Source: Pseudomonadota bacterium (GTDB lineage Bacteria > Pseudomonadota > Gammaproteobacteria > Xanthomonadales > Xanthomonadaceae). From it: a stretch of 53,432 nucleotides of DNA. Location: NCBI GenBank assembly GCA_023393895.1, contig JAEXBT010000091.1:1-53432 (forward strand). Direction: 5' to 3'. The translations under genes were made by a program, and so were the position numbers. This document shows, piece by piece, positions 8,145 through 17,106 of this stretch. The notes below the pieces were generated by a model, which saw only the letters and a program-made list of their open reading frames with translations, made no database searches and was not told the origin of the DNA. Position 1 is the first letter of the stretch; each line of letters opens with the position of its first letter.

Positions 8145-9590
8145 ATGACTACGGAAACCAAAGGCTTCTACAACGACAAGGTGGTGATGCAGTTCGCCAT
8201 CGCCACCGTGCTGTGGGGCGTTGTCGGCATGCTGGTCGGCGTCATCATCGCCGCGCAGCTCTACTGGCCGACCATGACCGACGGCATCCCGTGGCTGCAG
8301 TACGGTCGCCTGCGCCCGCTGCACACCAATGCGGTGATCTTCGCCTTCGGTGGCAGCGCGCTGTTCGCCACCAGCCTGTGGTGCGTGCAACGCACTAGCC
8401 ACGTCCGGCTGATCTCGGACAAGCTTGCGGCCTTCGTGTTCTGGGGCTGGCAGCTGGTGATCGTGGCCGCGGCCGTCAGCCTGCCGCTGGGCCTGACCCA
8501 GGGCAAGGAGTACGCGGAACTGATCTGGCCGATCGACGTGCTGATCGCGGCGGTCTGGGTCGCGTATGCAGTGCTGTTCTTCGGCACCATCGCGATCCGC
8601 AAGGTCAAGCACATCTACGTCGCCAACTGGTTCTACGGCGGCTTCATCCTGGCCGTGGCGCTGCTGCACATCGTCAACAGCCTGGCGATTCCCTCCAGCC
8701 TGACCCACTCCTATCCGGTGTACGCCGGCGCCGTCGACGCGATGGTGCAGTGGTGGTACGGCCACAACGCGGTGGGCTTCTTCCTGACCGCGGGCTTCCT
8801 CGGGATGATGTATTACTTCGTGCCGAAGGTCGCGGGCCGTCCGGTCTACTCCTACCGGCTGTCGATCGTGCACTTCTGGGCGCTGATCTCCATCTACATG
8901 TGGGCCGGCCCGCACCACCTGCAGTACACCGCGCTGCCGGACTGGGCGCAGTCGCTCGGCATGGTGTTCTCGCTGATCCTGCTGGCACCGTCGTGGGGCG
9001 GCGCGATCAACGGCATCATGACCCTGTCGGGCGCCTGGCATAAGCTGCGCACCGACCCGGTGCTGAAGTTCCTGATCGTCTCCATCAGCTTCTACATGAT
9101 GTCGACGTTCGAAGGCCCGATGATGTCGATCAAGACGGTCAACTCGCTCTCGCACTACTCCGACTGGACTGTCGGCCACGTGCACGCCGGTGCGCTCGGC
9201 TGGGTGGCGATGATCTCGCTGGGTTCGATCTACGCGCTGCTGCCGTGGCTGACCCAGCAGAAGCAGATGTTCTCGGTGAAGGCGATCGATCTGCACTTCT
9301 GGCTGCACACCGTCGGCGTGGTGTTCTACATCGCCTCGATGTGGATTGCCGGCGTGATGCAGGGCCTGATGTGGCGCGCGACCAATGCCGACGGCACGCT
9401 GACCTACAGCTTCGTCGAATCGCTCAACGCCACCTACCCGTATTACCTGGGTCGCCTGCTGGGTGGTCTGCTGGTGCTCGTGGGCATGTTCGTGATGGTC
9501 TGGAACGTCGTCAAGACGATGCAGGCAGCCAAGGCCACGGCGGCGCCCAATCCGGTGATCACCCCGCATCCTTCCGAAGCCCGCGCCTGA
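8145..9590 (+). CDS. ccoN: cbb3-type cytochrome c oxidase subunit I
   Basis: CcoN is the catalytic subunit that reduces oxygen at a heme b3-CuB site. The 481-residue, roughly 12-helix protein shows the family landmarks [16 protein letters not shown] (heme ligand His), [11 protein letters not shown], the [13 protein letters not shown] segment with CuB ligand histidines, and [11 protein letters not shown]. The ATG at 8145 has a GAGGAA ribosome binding site (8133-8138) seven bases upstream and is preferred over an ATG nine codons earlier that would lie in the predicted -10 box. First gene of an FNR-controlled operon. Confidence 0.96.
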   Translation: MTTETKGFYNDKVVMQFAIATVLWGVVGMLVGVIIAAQLYWPTMTDGIPWLQYGRLRPLHTNAVIFAFGGSALFATSLWCVQRTSHVRLISDKLAAFVFWGWQLVIVAAAVSLPLGLTQGKEYAELIWPIDVLIAAVWVAYAVLFFGTIAIRKVKHIYVANWFYGGFILAVALLHIVNSLAIPSSLTHSYPVYAGAVDAMVQWWYGHNAVGFFLTAGFLGMMYYFVPKVAGRPVYSYRLSIVHFWALISIYMWAGPHHLQYTALPDWAQSLGMVFSLILLAPSWGGAINGIMTLSGAWHKLRTDPVLKFLIVSISFYMMSTFEGPMMSIKTVNSLSHYSDWTVGHVHAGALGWVAMISLGSIYALLPWLTQQKQMFSVKAIDLHFWLHTVGVVFYIASMWIAGVMQGLMWRATNADGTLTYSFVESLNATYPYYLGRLLGGLLVLVGMFVMVWNVVKTMQAAKATAAPNPVITPHPSEARA

Positions 9591-9604
9591 CGGAGATCCG
9601 AGCC

Positions 9605-10240
9605 ATGAGTGACAACAACAACCAGGGCTTCAGCCACGAGAAGATCGAGAAGAACGTCGCGCTGATGGCGATTCTCATCACGGTCGCGGTGTCCTTCGGC
9701 GGCCTAGCGCAGATCGTGCCGCTGATGTTCCAGGCCGAGGCCGTGCAGCCACTGCCGGGCGTCAAGCCTTATCCGGCACTGGAACTGGCCGGCCGCGACG
9801 TCTACATCCGCGAGGGCTGCTACAACTGCCATTCGCAGATGGTGCGCACACTGCGCTTCGAGACCGAACGCTACGGTCACTACTCGCTGGCCGGTGAATC
9901 GGTCTACGACCGTCCGTTCCAGTGGGGCTCCAAGCGCACCGGGCCGGACCTGGCACGCGTGGGCGGTCGCTACTCCGATGACTGGCATCGCGCGCACCTG
10001 ATCAACCCGCGCGACGTGGTGCCCGAATCGAACATGCCGTCGTTCCCGTGGCTGCAGACCGGCACGATCAGCGCACCGCAGCTGCAGGCCAACATGCGCG
10101 CGCTGAACAAGGTGGCGCACAGCAAGTACACCGACCAGGAAATCGCCGACGCGCCGGCGGCGGTTGCGGGCAAGACCGAGCTTGATGCGGTGGTTGCCTA
10201 CCTGCAGGGCCTCGGCCGGGCAGCGCCGAAGGGCGGCTGA
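9605..10240 (+). CDS. ccoO: cbb3-type cytochrome c oxidase subunit II
   Basis: CcoO is the membrane-anchored mono-heme cytochrome c of cbb3 oxidase. The 211-residue protein has an N-terminal membrane anchor (about 18-42) and one heme c motif CYNCH at 72-76, followed by [18 protein letters not shown], a strongly conserved CcoO block; a methionine-containing NMPSFPW supplies the distal ligand region. The ATG follows a GGAG site by about 10 bases and lies 14 bases after ccoN. Confidence 0.96.
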   Translation: MSDNNNQGFSHEKIEKNVALMAILITVAVSFGGLAQIVPLMFQAEAVQPLPGVKPYPALELAGRDVYIREGCYNCHSQMVRTLRFETERYGHYSLAGESVYDRPFQWGSKRTGPDLARVGGRYSDDWHRAHLINPRDVVPESNMPSFPWLQTGTISAPQLQANMRALNKVAHSKYTDQEIADAPAAVAGKTELDAVVAYLQGLGRAAPKGG

Positions 10241-10241
10241 G

Positions 10242-10418
10242 ATGCTCTCGGGCATCATCACCGCCGTCCTGCTGGTGCTGTTCCTGATCGGCTGGGTCTG
10301 GGCGTGGAGCCCGCGCCGCAAGCGCGACTTCGACGCCGCAGCCCGGCTTCCGCTGGATGACAAAGAACCCGTGGCCGGCGTGGATGCCGCCCACCGCAAC
10401 AAGGAGCCATCACCGTGA
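10242..10418 (+). CDS. ccoQ: cbb3 oxidase small subunit CcoQ
   Basis: This 58-residue protein has one transmembrane helix (LSGIITAVLLVLFLIGWVWAW) followed by the basic SPRRKRDFDAAARLPLDD, typical of CcoQ/FixQ, which stabilises the oxidase complex. It starts two bases after the ccoO stop and its TGA overlaps the ccoP GTG start by four bases, indicating coupled translation. Confidence 0.9.
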   Translation: MLSGIITAVLLVLFLIGWVWAWSPRRKRDFDAAARLPLDDKEPVAGVDAAHRNKEPSP

Positions 10419-11362
10419 GCGACTGGACCTCTTCCCTCGGCAGCGGATGGTCGATCTGGATCATCGCGCTGGTCCTCATCAACGTACTGGGCTGCGTCTG
10501 GCTGCTCTGGATCAACTCCAAGCGTCGCCCGGGCGATCCGGCACCGGACGAGACCAGCCACGTCTGGGACGAAAACCTGACCGAATACAACAAGCCGATG
10601 CCGAAGTGGTGGATCAACCTGTTCTGGCTGACCATCATCTTCTCGGCTGGTTACCTCCTCTACTACCCGGGCTTCGGCGCATTCGCAGGCACCTCGAAGT
10701 GGACCTCGGTGGCCGAGATGAAGAAGGAGCAGGCGTCCGAGAACAAGAAGCTCGAGGCGGCCTTCGCACCGTTCGCGGGCAAGCCGATCGACCAGCTTGC
10801 CGCTGATCCGACGGCGGTCACGATCGGCCGTGGCATCTTCAACAACACCTGTGCCACCTGCCACGGCTCGCAGGCCCAGGGCGCGATGGGTTATCCCAAT
10901 CTCACCGACCAGATCTGGAACTGGGGCGGCAAGCCCGAGGACATCCTGACCAGCATCCAGCAGGGTCGCCAGGGCGTGATGGCGCCGTGGGGTGAAGTGC
11001 TGAAGGGCACCGGTGGCGATCAGGCGGTCGAGTACGTCATTGCCTACGTGCGCACGCTGCCGCAGCAGAACGCCAACCTGCAGAACGACTTCATGGCGAG
11101 CCAGGGCAAGAAGCTCTATGACGGCGTCTGCGTCAGCTGCCATGGCGTGGACGGCAAGGGCAACCAGCAGCTGGGTGCGCCGGACCTGACCGACAACTAC
11201 TGGCTGTACGGCGACAGCACCGAGTCGCTGCGCAAGACCATCACCGATGGCCGCCACGGCGTCATGCCGGCCCATGGCGAGCTGCTGGGTGACACCCGGT
11301 CGCGCCTGGTCGGTGCCTATGTCTGGTCGCTGGCGCATGCCAAGGGCAGCGCCGCCAACTGA
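10415..11362 (+). CDS. ccoP: cbb3-type cytochrome c oxidase subunit III (di-heme)
   Basis: CcoP passes electrons from soluble or membrane cytochrome c to CcoO and CcoN. The 315-residue protein has two N-terminal helices (about 12-32 and 66-84), the block VWDENLTEYNKPMPKWW between them, and two heme c motifs CATCH (146-150) and CVSCH (239-243). The start is GTG, with an AAGGAG site upstream, and overlaps ccoQ by four bases. Confidence 0.96.
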   Translation: MSDWTSSLGSGWSIWIIALVLINVLGCVWLLWINSKRRPGDPAPDETSHVWDENLTEYNKPMPKWWINLFWLTIIFSAGYLLYYPGFGAFAGTSKWTSVAEMKKEQASENKKLEAAFAPFAGKPIDQLAADPTAVTIGRGIFNNTCATCHGSQAQGAMGYPNLTDQIWNWGGKPEDILTSIQQGRQGVMAPWGEVLKGTGGDQAVEYVIAYVRTLPQQNANLQNDFMASQGKKLYDGVCVSCHGVDGKGNQQLGAPDLTDNYWLYGDSTESLRKTITDGRHGVMPAHGELLGDTRSRLVGAYVWSLAHAKGSAAN

Positions 11363-11658
11363 TGACCCACTTCACCGAACCGCAGTTCGATCACCCGCCC
11401 CGACCGCTCGCGCAGCGGATCGGGGCGATCCTGTGGCCGAGCTTCTTCGCCGCGTGCGTGGCGACGATGGTGTTCTTCGCCTTCGTTGACCCGCTGGCGC
11501 TGCGCGACATGACCTTCCCCAACCTGCCGATGAGCCGCGCGATGGGCTACAGCGTCGGCTTCTTCATGTTCTGGCTGGCGACCGCGTCGTCCAGCCTGTT
11601 CACCTGGATCCTGTTGCGTCCGGCCAGCCGCTTCAATCGCGCGCTCCCGCCGGAGTGA
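11362..11658 (+). CDS. small two-helix membrane protein in the cco operon
   Basis: I do not recognise a named family. The 98-residue protein has two predicted transmembrane helices (about 22-45 and 64-86) and a C-terminal tail rich in basic and proline residues. Its ATG overlaps the ccoP stop (TGATG), and ccoG follows 10 bases after its end, so it is translated as part of the oxidase operon. Its place between the structural genes (ccoNOQP) and the assembly genes (ccoGHIS) suggests a role in assembly or stability of the complex, which is inference. Confidence 0.8.
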   Translation: MTHFTEPQFDHPPRPLAQRIGAILWPSFFAACVATMVFFAFVDPLALRDMTFPNLPMSRAMGYSVGFFMFWLATASSSLFTWILLRPASRFNRALPPE

Positions 11659-11668
11659 GGTTGTCGCG

Positions 11669-13228
11669 ATGAGCAAGAAGATTCCGCTGGACGTCGTGGA
11701 TGACGCCGGCAATTCCTATTACGTCAGCGAGCGCAAGATCTACGCACGCGAGATCGGCGGGCGCTTCCAGACCCTGCGCAAGATCGCCGTGTGGGTGCTG
11801 CTGGGCATGTTCTACGTGTTCCCGTGGATCAACTGGGACGGACGCCAGTCGGTGCTGTTCGACCTGCCGGCGCGCAAGTTCTACGTCTTCGGCCTGACCT
11901 TCTGGCCTCAGGACTTCATCTTCCTGGCGATGCTGCTGATCATGGCCGGGTTGCTGCTGTTCTTCGTGACGGCGATCGCAGGCCGCGTGTGGTGCGGCTA
12001 TGCCTGCCCGCAAACGGTGTGGACCGAGATCTTCATGTGGATCGAGAACGCGATCGAAGGCGATCGCGGCAGGCGCATGAAGCTCGACAAGATGCCGTGG
12101 AACCGCGAGAAGATCCTGAAGAAGGGCGGCAAGCACTTGGCGTGGGCGTTGTTCGCGCTCTGGACCGGCTTCACCTTTGTCGGGTTCTTCACCCCGATCC
12201 GTGACCTCTTCGAGCGCGCGCCGCTGATCGCCAGCGGCTGGCAATGGGGCGGCTGGGAAACGTTCTGGGTGTTCTTCTACGCGCTGGCCACCTGGGGCTT
12301 CGCCGGCTTCATGCGCGAGCAGGTCTGCAAGTACATGTGTCCGTACGCGCGTTTCCAGAGCGCGATGTTCGATCGCAACACGCTGATCATCGCCTACGAC
12401 CCGATGCGCGGTGAGCCGCGCGGTCCGCGCAAGCGTGGACTGGGCAGCGTGCTGGAGCGCGGCCGCGGCCTGATCGACAAGGTGCTGGCCTACGACTACG
12501 TGTTCCGCTTCTCCGGTCATGCGGTCGCCGCCGATGCCGCCGCGCAGGCGCGAGGCCACACCGGCATGGCCGAGTTCAAGCCGGTCGCCGAGCCGTTGCC
12601 CAAGTTCCCGGCCGAGGAGCTCGGCGACTGCATCGACTGCACCATCTGCGTGCAGGTATGCCCGGTGGGCATCGACATCCGCAACGGCCTGCAGTACGAG
12701 TGCATCGCCTGCGGCGCCTGCATCGACGCCTGCGACGAGGTGATGGACAAGATGGGCTACCCGCGCGGGCTCATCCGCTACTCGACGCAGAACGCGATCG
12801 ACAGCAAGACCACCCACGTCCTGCGCCCGCGGGTGATCCTGTATGGCCTGCTGCTGGGCGGGATCTTCGCCGCTTGGGCATGGGGCGTGACCCATCGCAC
12901 CCCGCTGATCGTCGAGGCGATGCGTGACCGCAACGCGCTCTATCGCGTGGTTGGTGGTGGCGAGGTCGAGAACGGCTACACGCTGCGCGTGGTCAACAAG
13001 GACAACGTCACCCGCACCTACCGCATCGAGGTCGAGGCCGGCAACGGCATCCGCATGGCCGATGGCGCGATGACGGTCGAGGCGGCGCCGGAGGAAGTGC
13101 TGACGCTGCCACTGTCGCTGCGCGCGCCGGAGGGGGTGAAGGGTTCCAATCCGGTGCGCTTCACGGTGAAGTCCAGCGACGGTGCGGCCAGCGAACAGGT
13201 CGACAGCACGTTCTTCGGGCCGATGTGA
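11669..13228 (+). CDS. ccoG: cytochrome c oxidase accessory protein CcoG (FixG)
   Basis: CcoG is a membrane polyferredoxin that reduces Cu(II) to Cu(I) during cbb3 oxidase assembly. The 519-residue protein has five or so membrane helices in the first two thirds, cysteine clusters CGYAC and CKYMC at the membrane, and a ferredoxin domain with CIDCTICVQVCP and CIACGACIDACDE, enough for two 4Fe-4S clusters. A C-terminal Ig-like FixG domain follows from about residue 415. ATG at 11669 gives MSKKIPLDVVDDAGNSYYVSERKI, the expected N-terminus. Confidence 0.95.
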   Translation: MSKKIPLDVVDDAGNSYYVSERKIYAREIGGRFQTLRKIAVWVLLGMFYVFPWINWDGRQSVLFDLPARKFYVFGLTFWPQDFIFLAMLLIMAGLLLFFVTAIAGRVWCGYACPQTVWTEIFMWIENAIEGDRGRRMKLDKMPWNREKILKKGGKHLAWALFALWTGFTFVGFFTPIRDLFERAPLIASGWQWGGWETFWVFFYALATWGFAGFMREQVCKYMCPYARFQSAMFDRNTLIIAYDPMRGEPRGPRKRGLGSVLERGRGLIDKVLAYDYVFRFSGHAVAADAAAQARGHTGMAEFKPVAEPLPKFPAEELGDCIDCTICVQVCPVGIDIRNGLQYECIACGACIDACDEVMDKMGYPRGLIRYSTQNAIDSKTTHVLRPRVILYGLLLGGIFAAWAWGVTHRTPLIVEAMRDRNALYRVVGGGEVENGYTLRVVNKDNVTRTYRIEVEAGNGIRMADGAMTVEAAPEEVLTLPLSLRAPEGVKGSNPVRFTVKSSDGAASEQVDSTFFGPM

Positions 13229-13740
13229 TGAGCGAGACACCGCGCAAGGCGCACCGCGAACCGCTGGTGTGGCTGGTGTTCGGATTGCCGGCGCTGGTGG
13301 TGGTGGCGGGACTGACCACGCTTGCCATCGCGATCCAGCATCGAGATGGTGGCGACGTCAACGACGCGGTGCAGCGGATGGCACAGATCCAGCAGACCGA
13401 TCTCGGCGCTGACGAACGCGCTCACGCACTGGGTTTGCGCGCGCTGCTGCGCGAACGTGATGGTCGGGTCGAGGTGCTGCCGCTGGCCGGACAGTTGCCG
13501 CGAGGGCAATCGTTGCGCCTGGTCGCCGAGCACCCCACCGACCGGACCCAGGACCGGGTGCTGGAGCTGCAGCCGCAGCCGCAGGCGCAGGGCTGGTTGT
13601 CGAGCGAGCCGTTCGAAAGCGCGCGCGGCAACGCCTGGAAGTTCACCCTGACGCCGGGCAATGAAAGCTGGCGCCTGCGTGCGCGCATGCCGAAGGAACA
13701 GAGTTCGGTGGTGCTGCTGCCCGCGCTCGCGGCGGAATGA
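13228..13740 (+). CDS. ccoH: FixH family protein (CcoH)
   Basis: FixH/CcoH is a small membrane protein needed for cbb3 oxidase assembly. The 170-residue product has one N-terminal helix (about 12-34, PLVWLVFGLPALVVVAGLTT) and a periplasmic domain. The ATG overlaps the ccoG stop (TGATG); a GTG one codon earlier is also possible. The family assignment comes mainly from size, single anchor and position between ccoG and ccoI. Confidence 0.8.
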   Translation: MSETPRKAHREPLVWLVFGLPALVVVAGLTTLAIAIQHRDGGDVNDAVQRMAQIQQTDLGADERAHALGLRALLRERDGRVEVLPLAGQLPRGQSLRLVAEHPTDRTQDRVLELQPQPQAQGWLSSEPFESARGNAWKFTLTPGNESWRLRARMPKEQSSVVLLPALAAE

Positions 13741-13749
13741 TCGCAGGCG

Positions 13750-16149
13750 ATGAGCCAGCCCGAGCACCGCGAGGGTGCGTGTTTTCATTGCGATGAACCC
13801 TTGCCGCCGCAGCCGGTGCGTGCGGAAGTCGCCGGTGCGATGCGCGCGTTCTGCTGCGACGGTTGCCGCGCTGCCGCGCAATGGATCCGCGACGCGCAGC
13901 TGACCGATTATTACACCCTGCGCAGCGAGGCCGCCGATCGCGTCGGCACCGAGCCGGTCGATTACGGCGCATGGGACCGCGAGGACATCGTCGCCGGGCA
14001 TGCGCGCACGCTGGACGATGGCGCCCGCGAGATCACCGTGCTTACCGACGGCATGCGTTGCGCGGCCTGTGCCTGGTTGATCGACAAGGCGTTGCGGCAG
14101 GAAGCAGGCGTCGAGGACGTCGTCGCCAATGCGGTGACCGGACGCGTGCGGATTCGCTGGCGGCCGGAGTCCACGCCACTGTCGCGGCCATTGGAGCGGA
14201 TGGCGAAGCTTGGCTATCGCGCCTACCTCGCCACCGGTCTGGCCCGCGAGGAATCGCGCCGACGCGAGCGTAACCGCTGGATCCTGCGGATGGGCATCGC
14301 CGGGCTGGGCGCGATGCAGGCGATGATGTTCGCCGAGGCGCTCTACCTCGATACCGCCGGCGAGATGCCGCCATCCACCCGTGACTTCTTCCGTTGGATC
14401 ACGGTGATGGTCTCGGCACCGGTGGTGTTCTACTCGGGCTGGCCGTTCCTCGAGGGGATGTGGCGCGAGATCCGCCTGCGCCGGCTTGGCATGGACACGC
14501 TGATCGCCTCCTCCACCCTGCTGGCCTGGGGTGCGAGCGTGGTCGAGACCGTGCGCCACGGCGTGCACGTCTGGTTCGATGCGGCGGTGATGTTCGTGTT
14601 CCTCTTGCTGGCCGCGCGCATGATCGAACAGGGCGCGCGCAAGGCGGCGAGCGCGCAGGTGGATGCACTGGCGCGCGCGCGACCCGTGCTGGCTACCCGC
14701 GAGACCGATGTCGAAGACGGTCGTGAACAGATCCCTGTCGCGCAGCTGGCGGTTGGCGACATAGTGCGCATCGCACCGGGCGAACCGGTGCCTGCCGATG
14801 GCGTTGCACTGGATGCCGCCGCCTTCGACGAGGCCCTGCTCACCGGCGAATCCACGCCCGTGCACAAGCAGGCCGGCGACGCCGTGTATGCCGGCAGTCT
14901 GTGCCTGGAGATGCCGGCGCGGGTCCGCGTGCAAGGGCTGGGCGCCGATACCCGGTTGTCCGAGCTCGGCCGGTTGGTGGAGGAAGCGCAGGCGGAACGA
15001 CCCCGGCTGGCGCAGGTGGCCGACCGCATCGCCCACCGCTTCGTGGTCGGCCTGCTGGTTTCGGCGGTCGCGGTCTATCTGTTCTGGCGCTGGCACGATC
15101 CCGCGCGCGCGTTCGAGGTGACGCTGGCGGTGCTGGTGGTCAGCTGCCCGTGCGCGCTGTCGCTGGCGATTCCCTCCGCGCTGGCCGCGGCGCATGGTGC
15201 GTTGTCGAAGCTGGGCGTGCTTGGCGTGCGCGAGGATGCGCTCGATCGCCTCGCCGAAACCGACACGGTGGTCTTTGACAAGACCGGCACCCTGACCGAC
15301 GGTGCGCCGCGGATCGCGTCGGTCGAGGTGATGGACGATGCACTCGGCCGCGCGGAGGTGATCGCCATCGCGCAGGCGCTCGAGCGCGACAGCCGGCATC
15401 CTTTGGCGCGCGCGATCGCGCAGCTCGGTGGTGAGGGCGCGCTGGCCGCCAGCGCGGTACGCCAGCAGCCGGGCGAGGGTATCGAAGGGGTCGTCGAAGG
15501 ACGCAGCTGGAAGCTGGGGCGCGCCGGTTTTGCCGCGTCGCGTATCGAGGAGACGGGCCACGCGCTCTGGCTGGGCGATGGCCAGACTGCAGTGGCACGC
15601 TTCGACCTCAGCGAATCGCTGCGCGCCGACGCGGCCGATGCGGTGCGCGCGCTCCGCGCCAAGGGCATCGAGGTGGAGCTTGCCAGCGGCGACGGCGTGG
15701 CGGCGGTGGACGCGCTGGCCGATACGCTCGGCATCGAGCGTCGCGCGGCGCGGCAGACGCCGGAAGCCAAGCTCGCGCGCGTGCGGGAGCTGCAGGCACA
15801 GGGCCGCCGGGTGGCGATGGTCGGCGACGGCATCAACGATGCGCCGGTACTGGCCGGCGCCGATGTCTCGCTGGCGATGGGTGAAGGCGCGGCGCTCGCG
15901 CAACGTGCGGCCGACCTCGTGGTCACCTCGCCGCGACTGGGCCGCGTGCCTCAGGCGATCGCGATCGCCCGCCGCACCCGCGCGGTGATCCGCCAGAACC
16001 TTGGATGGGCGACCGCCTACAATCTGCTGGCGTTGCCCCTGGCGGCGACCGGCCATGTCACGCCGTGGATGGCGGCGCTCGGCATGGCGGGCTCCTCGCT
16101 GCTGGTCACGCTCAACGCGCTGCGCCTGACGAGGACACCCGATCGATGA
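13750..16149 (+). CDS. ccoI: copper-translocating P1B-type ATPase CcoI (FixI)
   Basis: CcoI exports Cu(I) for delivery to the CuB site of cbb3 oxidase. The 799-residue protein has an N-terminal cysteine-rich segment (CFHC at 11-14 and CCDGC) typical of FixI, a metal-binding domain with CAAC, membrane helices, the CPC ion-binding motif in VVSCPCALSLAIPSAL near residue 465, the phosphorylation motif DKTGTLTD near 510 and the hinge GDGINDAPVLAGADVSLAMG. Its TGA overlaps the ccoS ATG. Confidence 0.95.
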   Translation: MSQPEHREGACFHCDEPLPPQPVRAEVAGAMRAFCCDGCRAAAQWIRDAQLTDYYTLRSEAADRVGTEPVDYGAWDREDIVAGHARTLDDGAREITVLTDGMRCAACAWLIDKALRQEAGVEDVVANAVTGRVRIRWRPESTPLSRPLERMAKLGYRAYLATGLAREESRRRERNRWILRMGIAGLGAMQAMMFAEALYLDTAGEMPPSTRDFFRWITVMVSAPVVFYSGWPFLEGMWREIRLRRLGMDTLIASSTLLAWGASVVETVRHGVHVWFDAAVMFVFLLLAARMIEQGARKAASAQVDALARARPVLATRETDVEDGREQIPVAQLAVGDIVRIAPGEPVPADGVALDAAAFDEALLTGESTPVHKQAGDAVYAGSLCLEMPARVRVQGLGADTRLSELGRLVEEAQAERPRLAQVADRIAHRFVVGLLVSAVAVYLFWRWHDPARAFEVTLAVLVVSCPCALSLAIPSALAAAHGALSKLGVLGVREDALDRLAETDTVVFDKTGTLTDGAPRIASVEVMDDALGRAEVIAIAQALERDSRHPLARAIAQLGGEGALAASAVRQQPGEGIEGVVEGRSWKLGRAGFAASRIEETGHALWLGDGQTAVARFDLSESLRADAADAVRALRAKGIEVELASGDGVAAVDALADTLGIERRAARQTPEAKLARVRELQAQGRRVAMVGDGINDAPVLAGADVSLAMGEGAALAQRAADLVVTSPRLGRVPQAIAIARRTRAVIRQNLGWATAYNLLALPLAATGHVTPWMAALGMAGSSLLVTLNALRLTRTPDR

Positions 16150-16337
16150 ACATCCTGCTTGCGCTCATCCCGATCAGCCTGATCCTGCTGGGGATCGCGG
16201 TGGGGGCGTTCATCTGGGCCGTGCGTCGCGGCCAGTTCGACGATCTGGAGACCCCGGCACTCGACATCCTGCGCGAGGATCCGAACGAGCAGCCGACGGC
16301 CGGCGAAAACCGACCGGACACGCCCGATGCCGATTGA
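16146..16337 (+). CDS. ccoS: cbb3 oxidase assembly protein CcoS
   Basis: The 63-residue protein has one N-terminal helix (about 2-26) followed by the family motif WAVRRGQFDDLETPALDILRED, which marks CcoS. CcoS is required for cofactor insertion into cbb3 oxidase. It overlaps ccoI by four bases and the next gene by eleven bases. Confidence 0.93.
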   Translation: MNILLALIPISLILLGIAVGAFIWAVRRGQFDDLETPALDILREDPNEQPTAGENRPDTPDAD

Positions 16338-17052
16338 CTGGCTGGTCCTTGGCTCGGCGTGGCTGACCGGCCTGCTGGGCGGCGTGCACTGCGCGGCGAT
16401 GTGCGGCGGGATCGCCACCGGGCTGGGCGTGAGCGCGAGCCGCAAGGGCCTGCCGGACGCCGCGCTGGTCAATCTGGGACGCGTCACCGGCTACACGTCG
16501 GCGGGCGTGATTGCTGGGGGCATCGGTGGCGGCATTCTGAGCGTGGCGCGGATGGACTGGCTGGCCAATGGCGCGCGGATGCTGGTGGGTGCGGTGCTGA
16601 TCGTGGCGGCATTGCGCCTGCTGCTGCCGGCCGGCCGGCTGGGCTTCCTGACACGGCCCGGTCAGGCGCTGTGGCGTCGGCTGGCGCCACTGCAGCGCGC
16701 GCTCTCGCCGGCCGATACCGCGCCGAAGCGTTTCGCACTCGGCATGCTCTGGGGCTGGCTGCCGTGCGGCCTCAGCACCACGCTGCTGGCCGCGGCCTGG
16801 TTCCAGGCATCGGCACTGCACGGTGGCATGACGATGCTGGCGTTCGGCCTCGGCACCCTGCCGCTGATGATCCCGCTCACCTGGTCGGGTGCGCGTGCGG
16901 CGCGCTGGCTGGATCGGCGCGGACTGCGTCTGGCGCTCGGGCTGGTGGTGTTGCTGGCAGGCCTGCTGACCCTTGCGGCGCCCTTGCTGATGCAGGTGCC
17001 GGGGATGCATGGCCTGCTCTCGGCCCTGGGATGTCGCAGTCTTCCGGCTTGA
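16327..17052 (+). CDS. sulfite exporter TauE/SafE-like (UreH-type) membrane protein
   Basis: The 241-residue polytopic protein has about six helices and the family motif GGVHCAAMCGGIATGLG at 20-36; the His-Cys-Met-Cys cluster could bind metal. A second conserved segment is LGMLWGWLPCGLSTTLL. Relatives commonly sit directly after ccoS in proteobacteria, which suggests a part in copper handling for the oxidase rather than sulfite export. It overlaps ccoS by eleven bases, so it is cotranslated. Confidence 0.85.
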   Translation: MPIDWLVLGSAWLTGLLGGVHCAAMCGGIATGLGVSASRKGLPDAALVNLGRVTGYTSAGVIAGGIGGGILSVARMDWLANGARMLVGAVLIVAALRLLLPAGRLGFLTRPGQALWRRLAPLQRALSPADTAPKRFALGMLWGWLPCGLSTTLLAAAWFQASALHGGMTMLAFGLGTLPLMIPLTWSGARAARWLDRRGLRLALGLVVLLAGLLTLAAPLLMQVPGMHGLLSALGCRSLPA

Positions 17053-17094
17053 GGCGTCGAGGCTGGTGCGATGCAACACAACCGAAGTTCAGCG

Positions 17095-17100
17095 CATAAT
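17095..17100 (+). promoter_or_regulatory. predicted -10 box of the fnr gene
   Basis: CATAAT lies so close to the fnr ATG at 17107 that a standard start point, seven bases downstream, would fall on the A of the ATG. That would give a leaderless mRNA. The -35 region (around TGCAAC at 17072-17077) is poor. Confidence 0.4.
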
Positions 17101-17106
17101 GGCCCC

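Noticed and set aside
8118..8147. ATG at 8118 as the ccoN start
   Set aside because: It would lie in the predicted -10 box for the FNR-type promoter and lacks a ribosome binding site, while 8145 has GAGGAA at ideal spacing.
13018..16056. Open frame of about 1000 codons on the minus strand opposite ccoI and ccoH
   Set aside because: Low-complexity Arg/His/Gln/Ala-rich translation with no domain; a by-product of high GC opposite a well-identified P-type ATPase.
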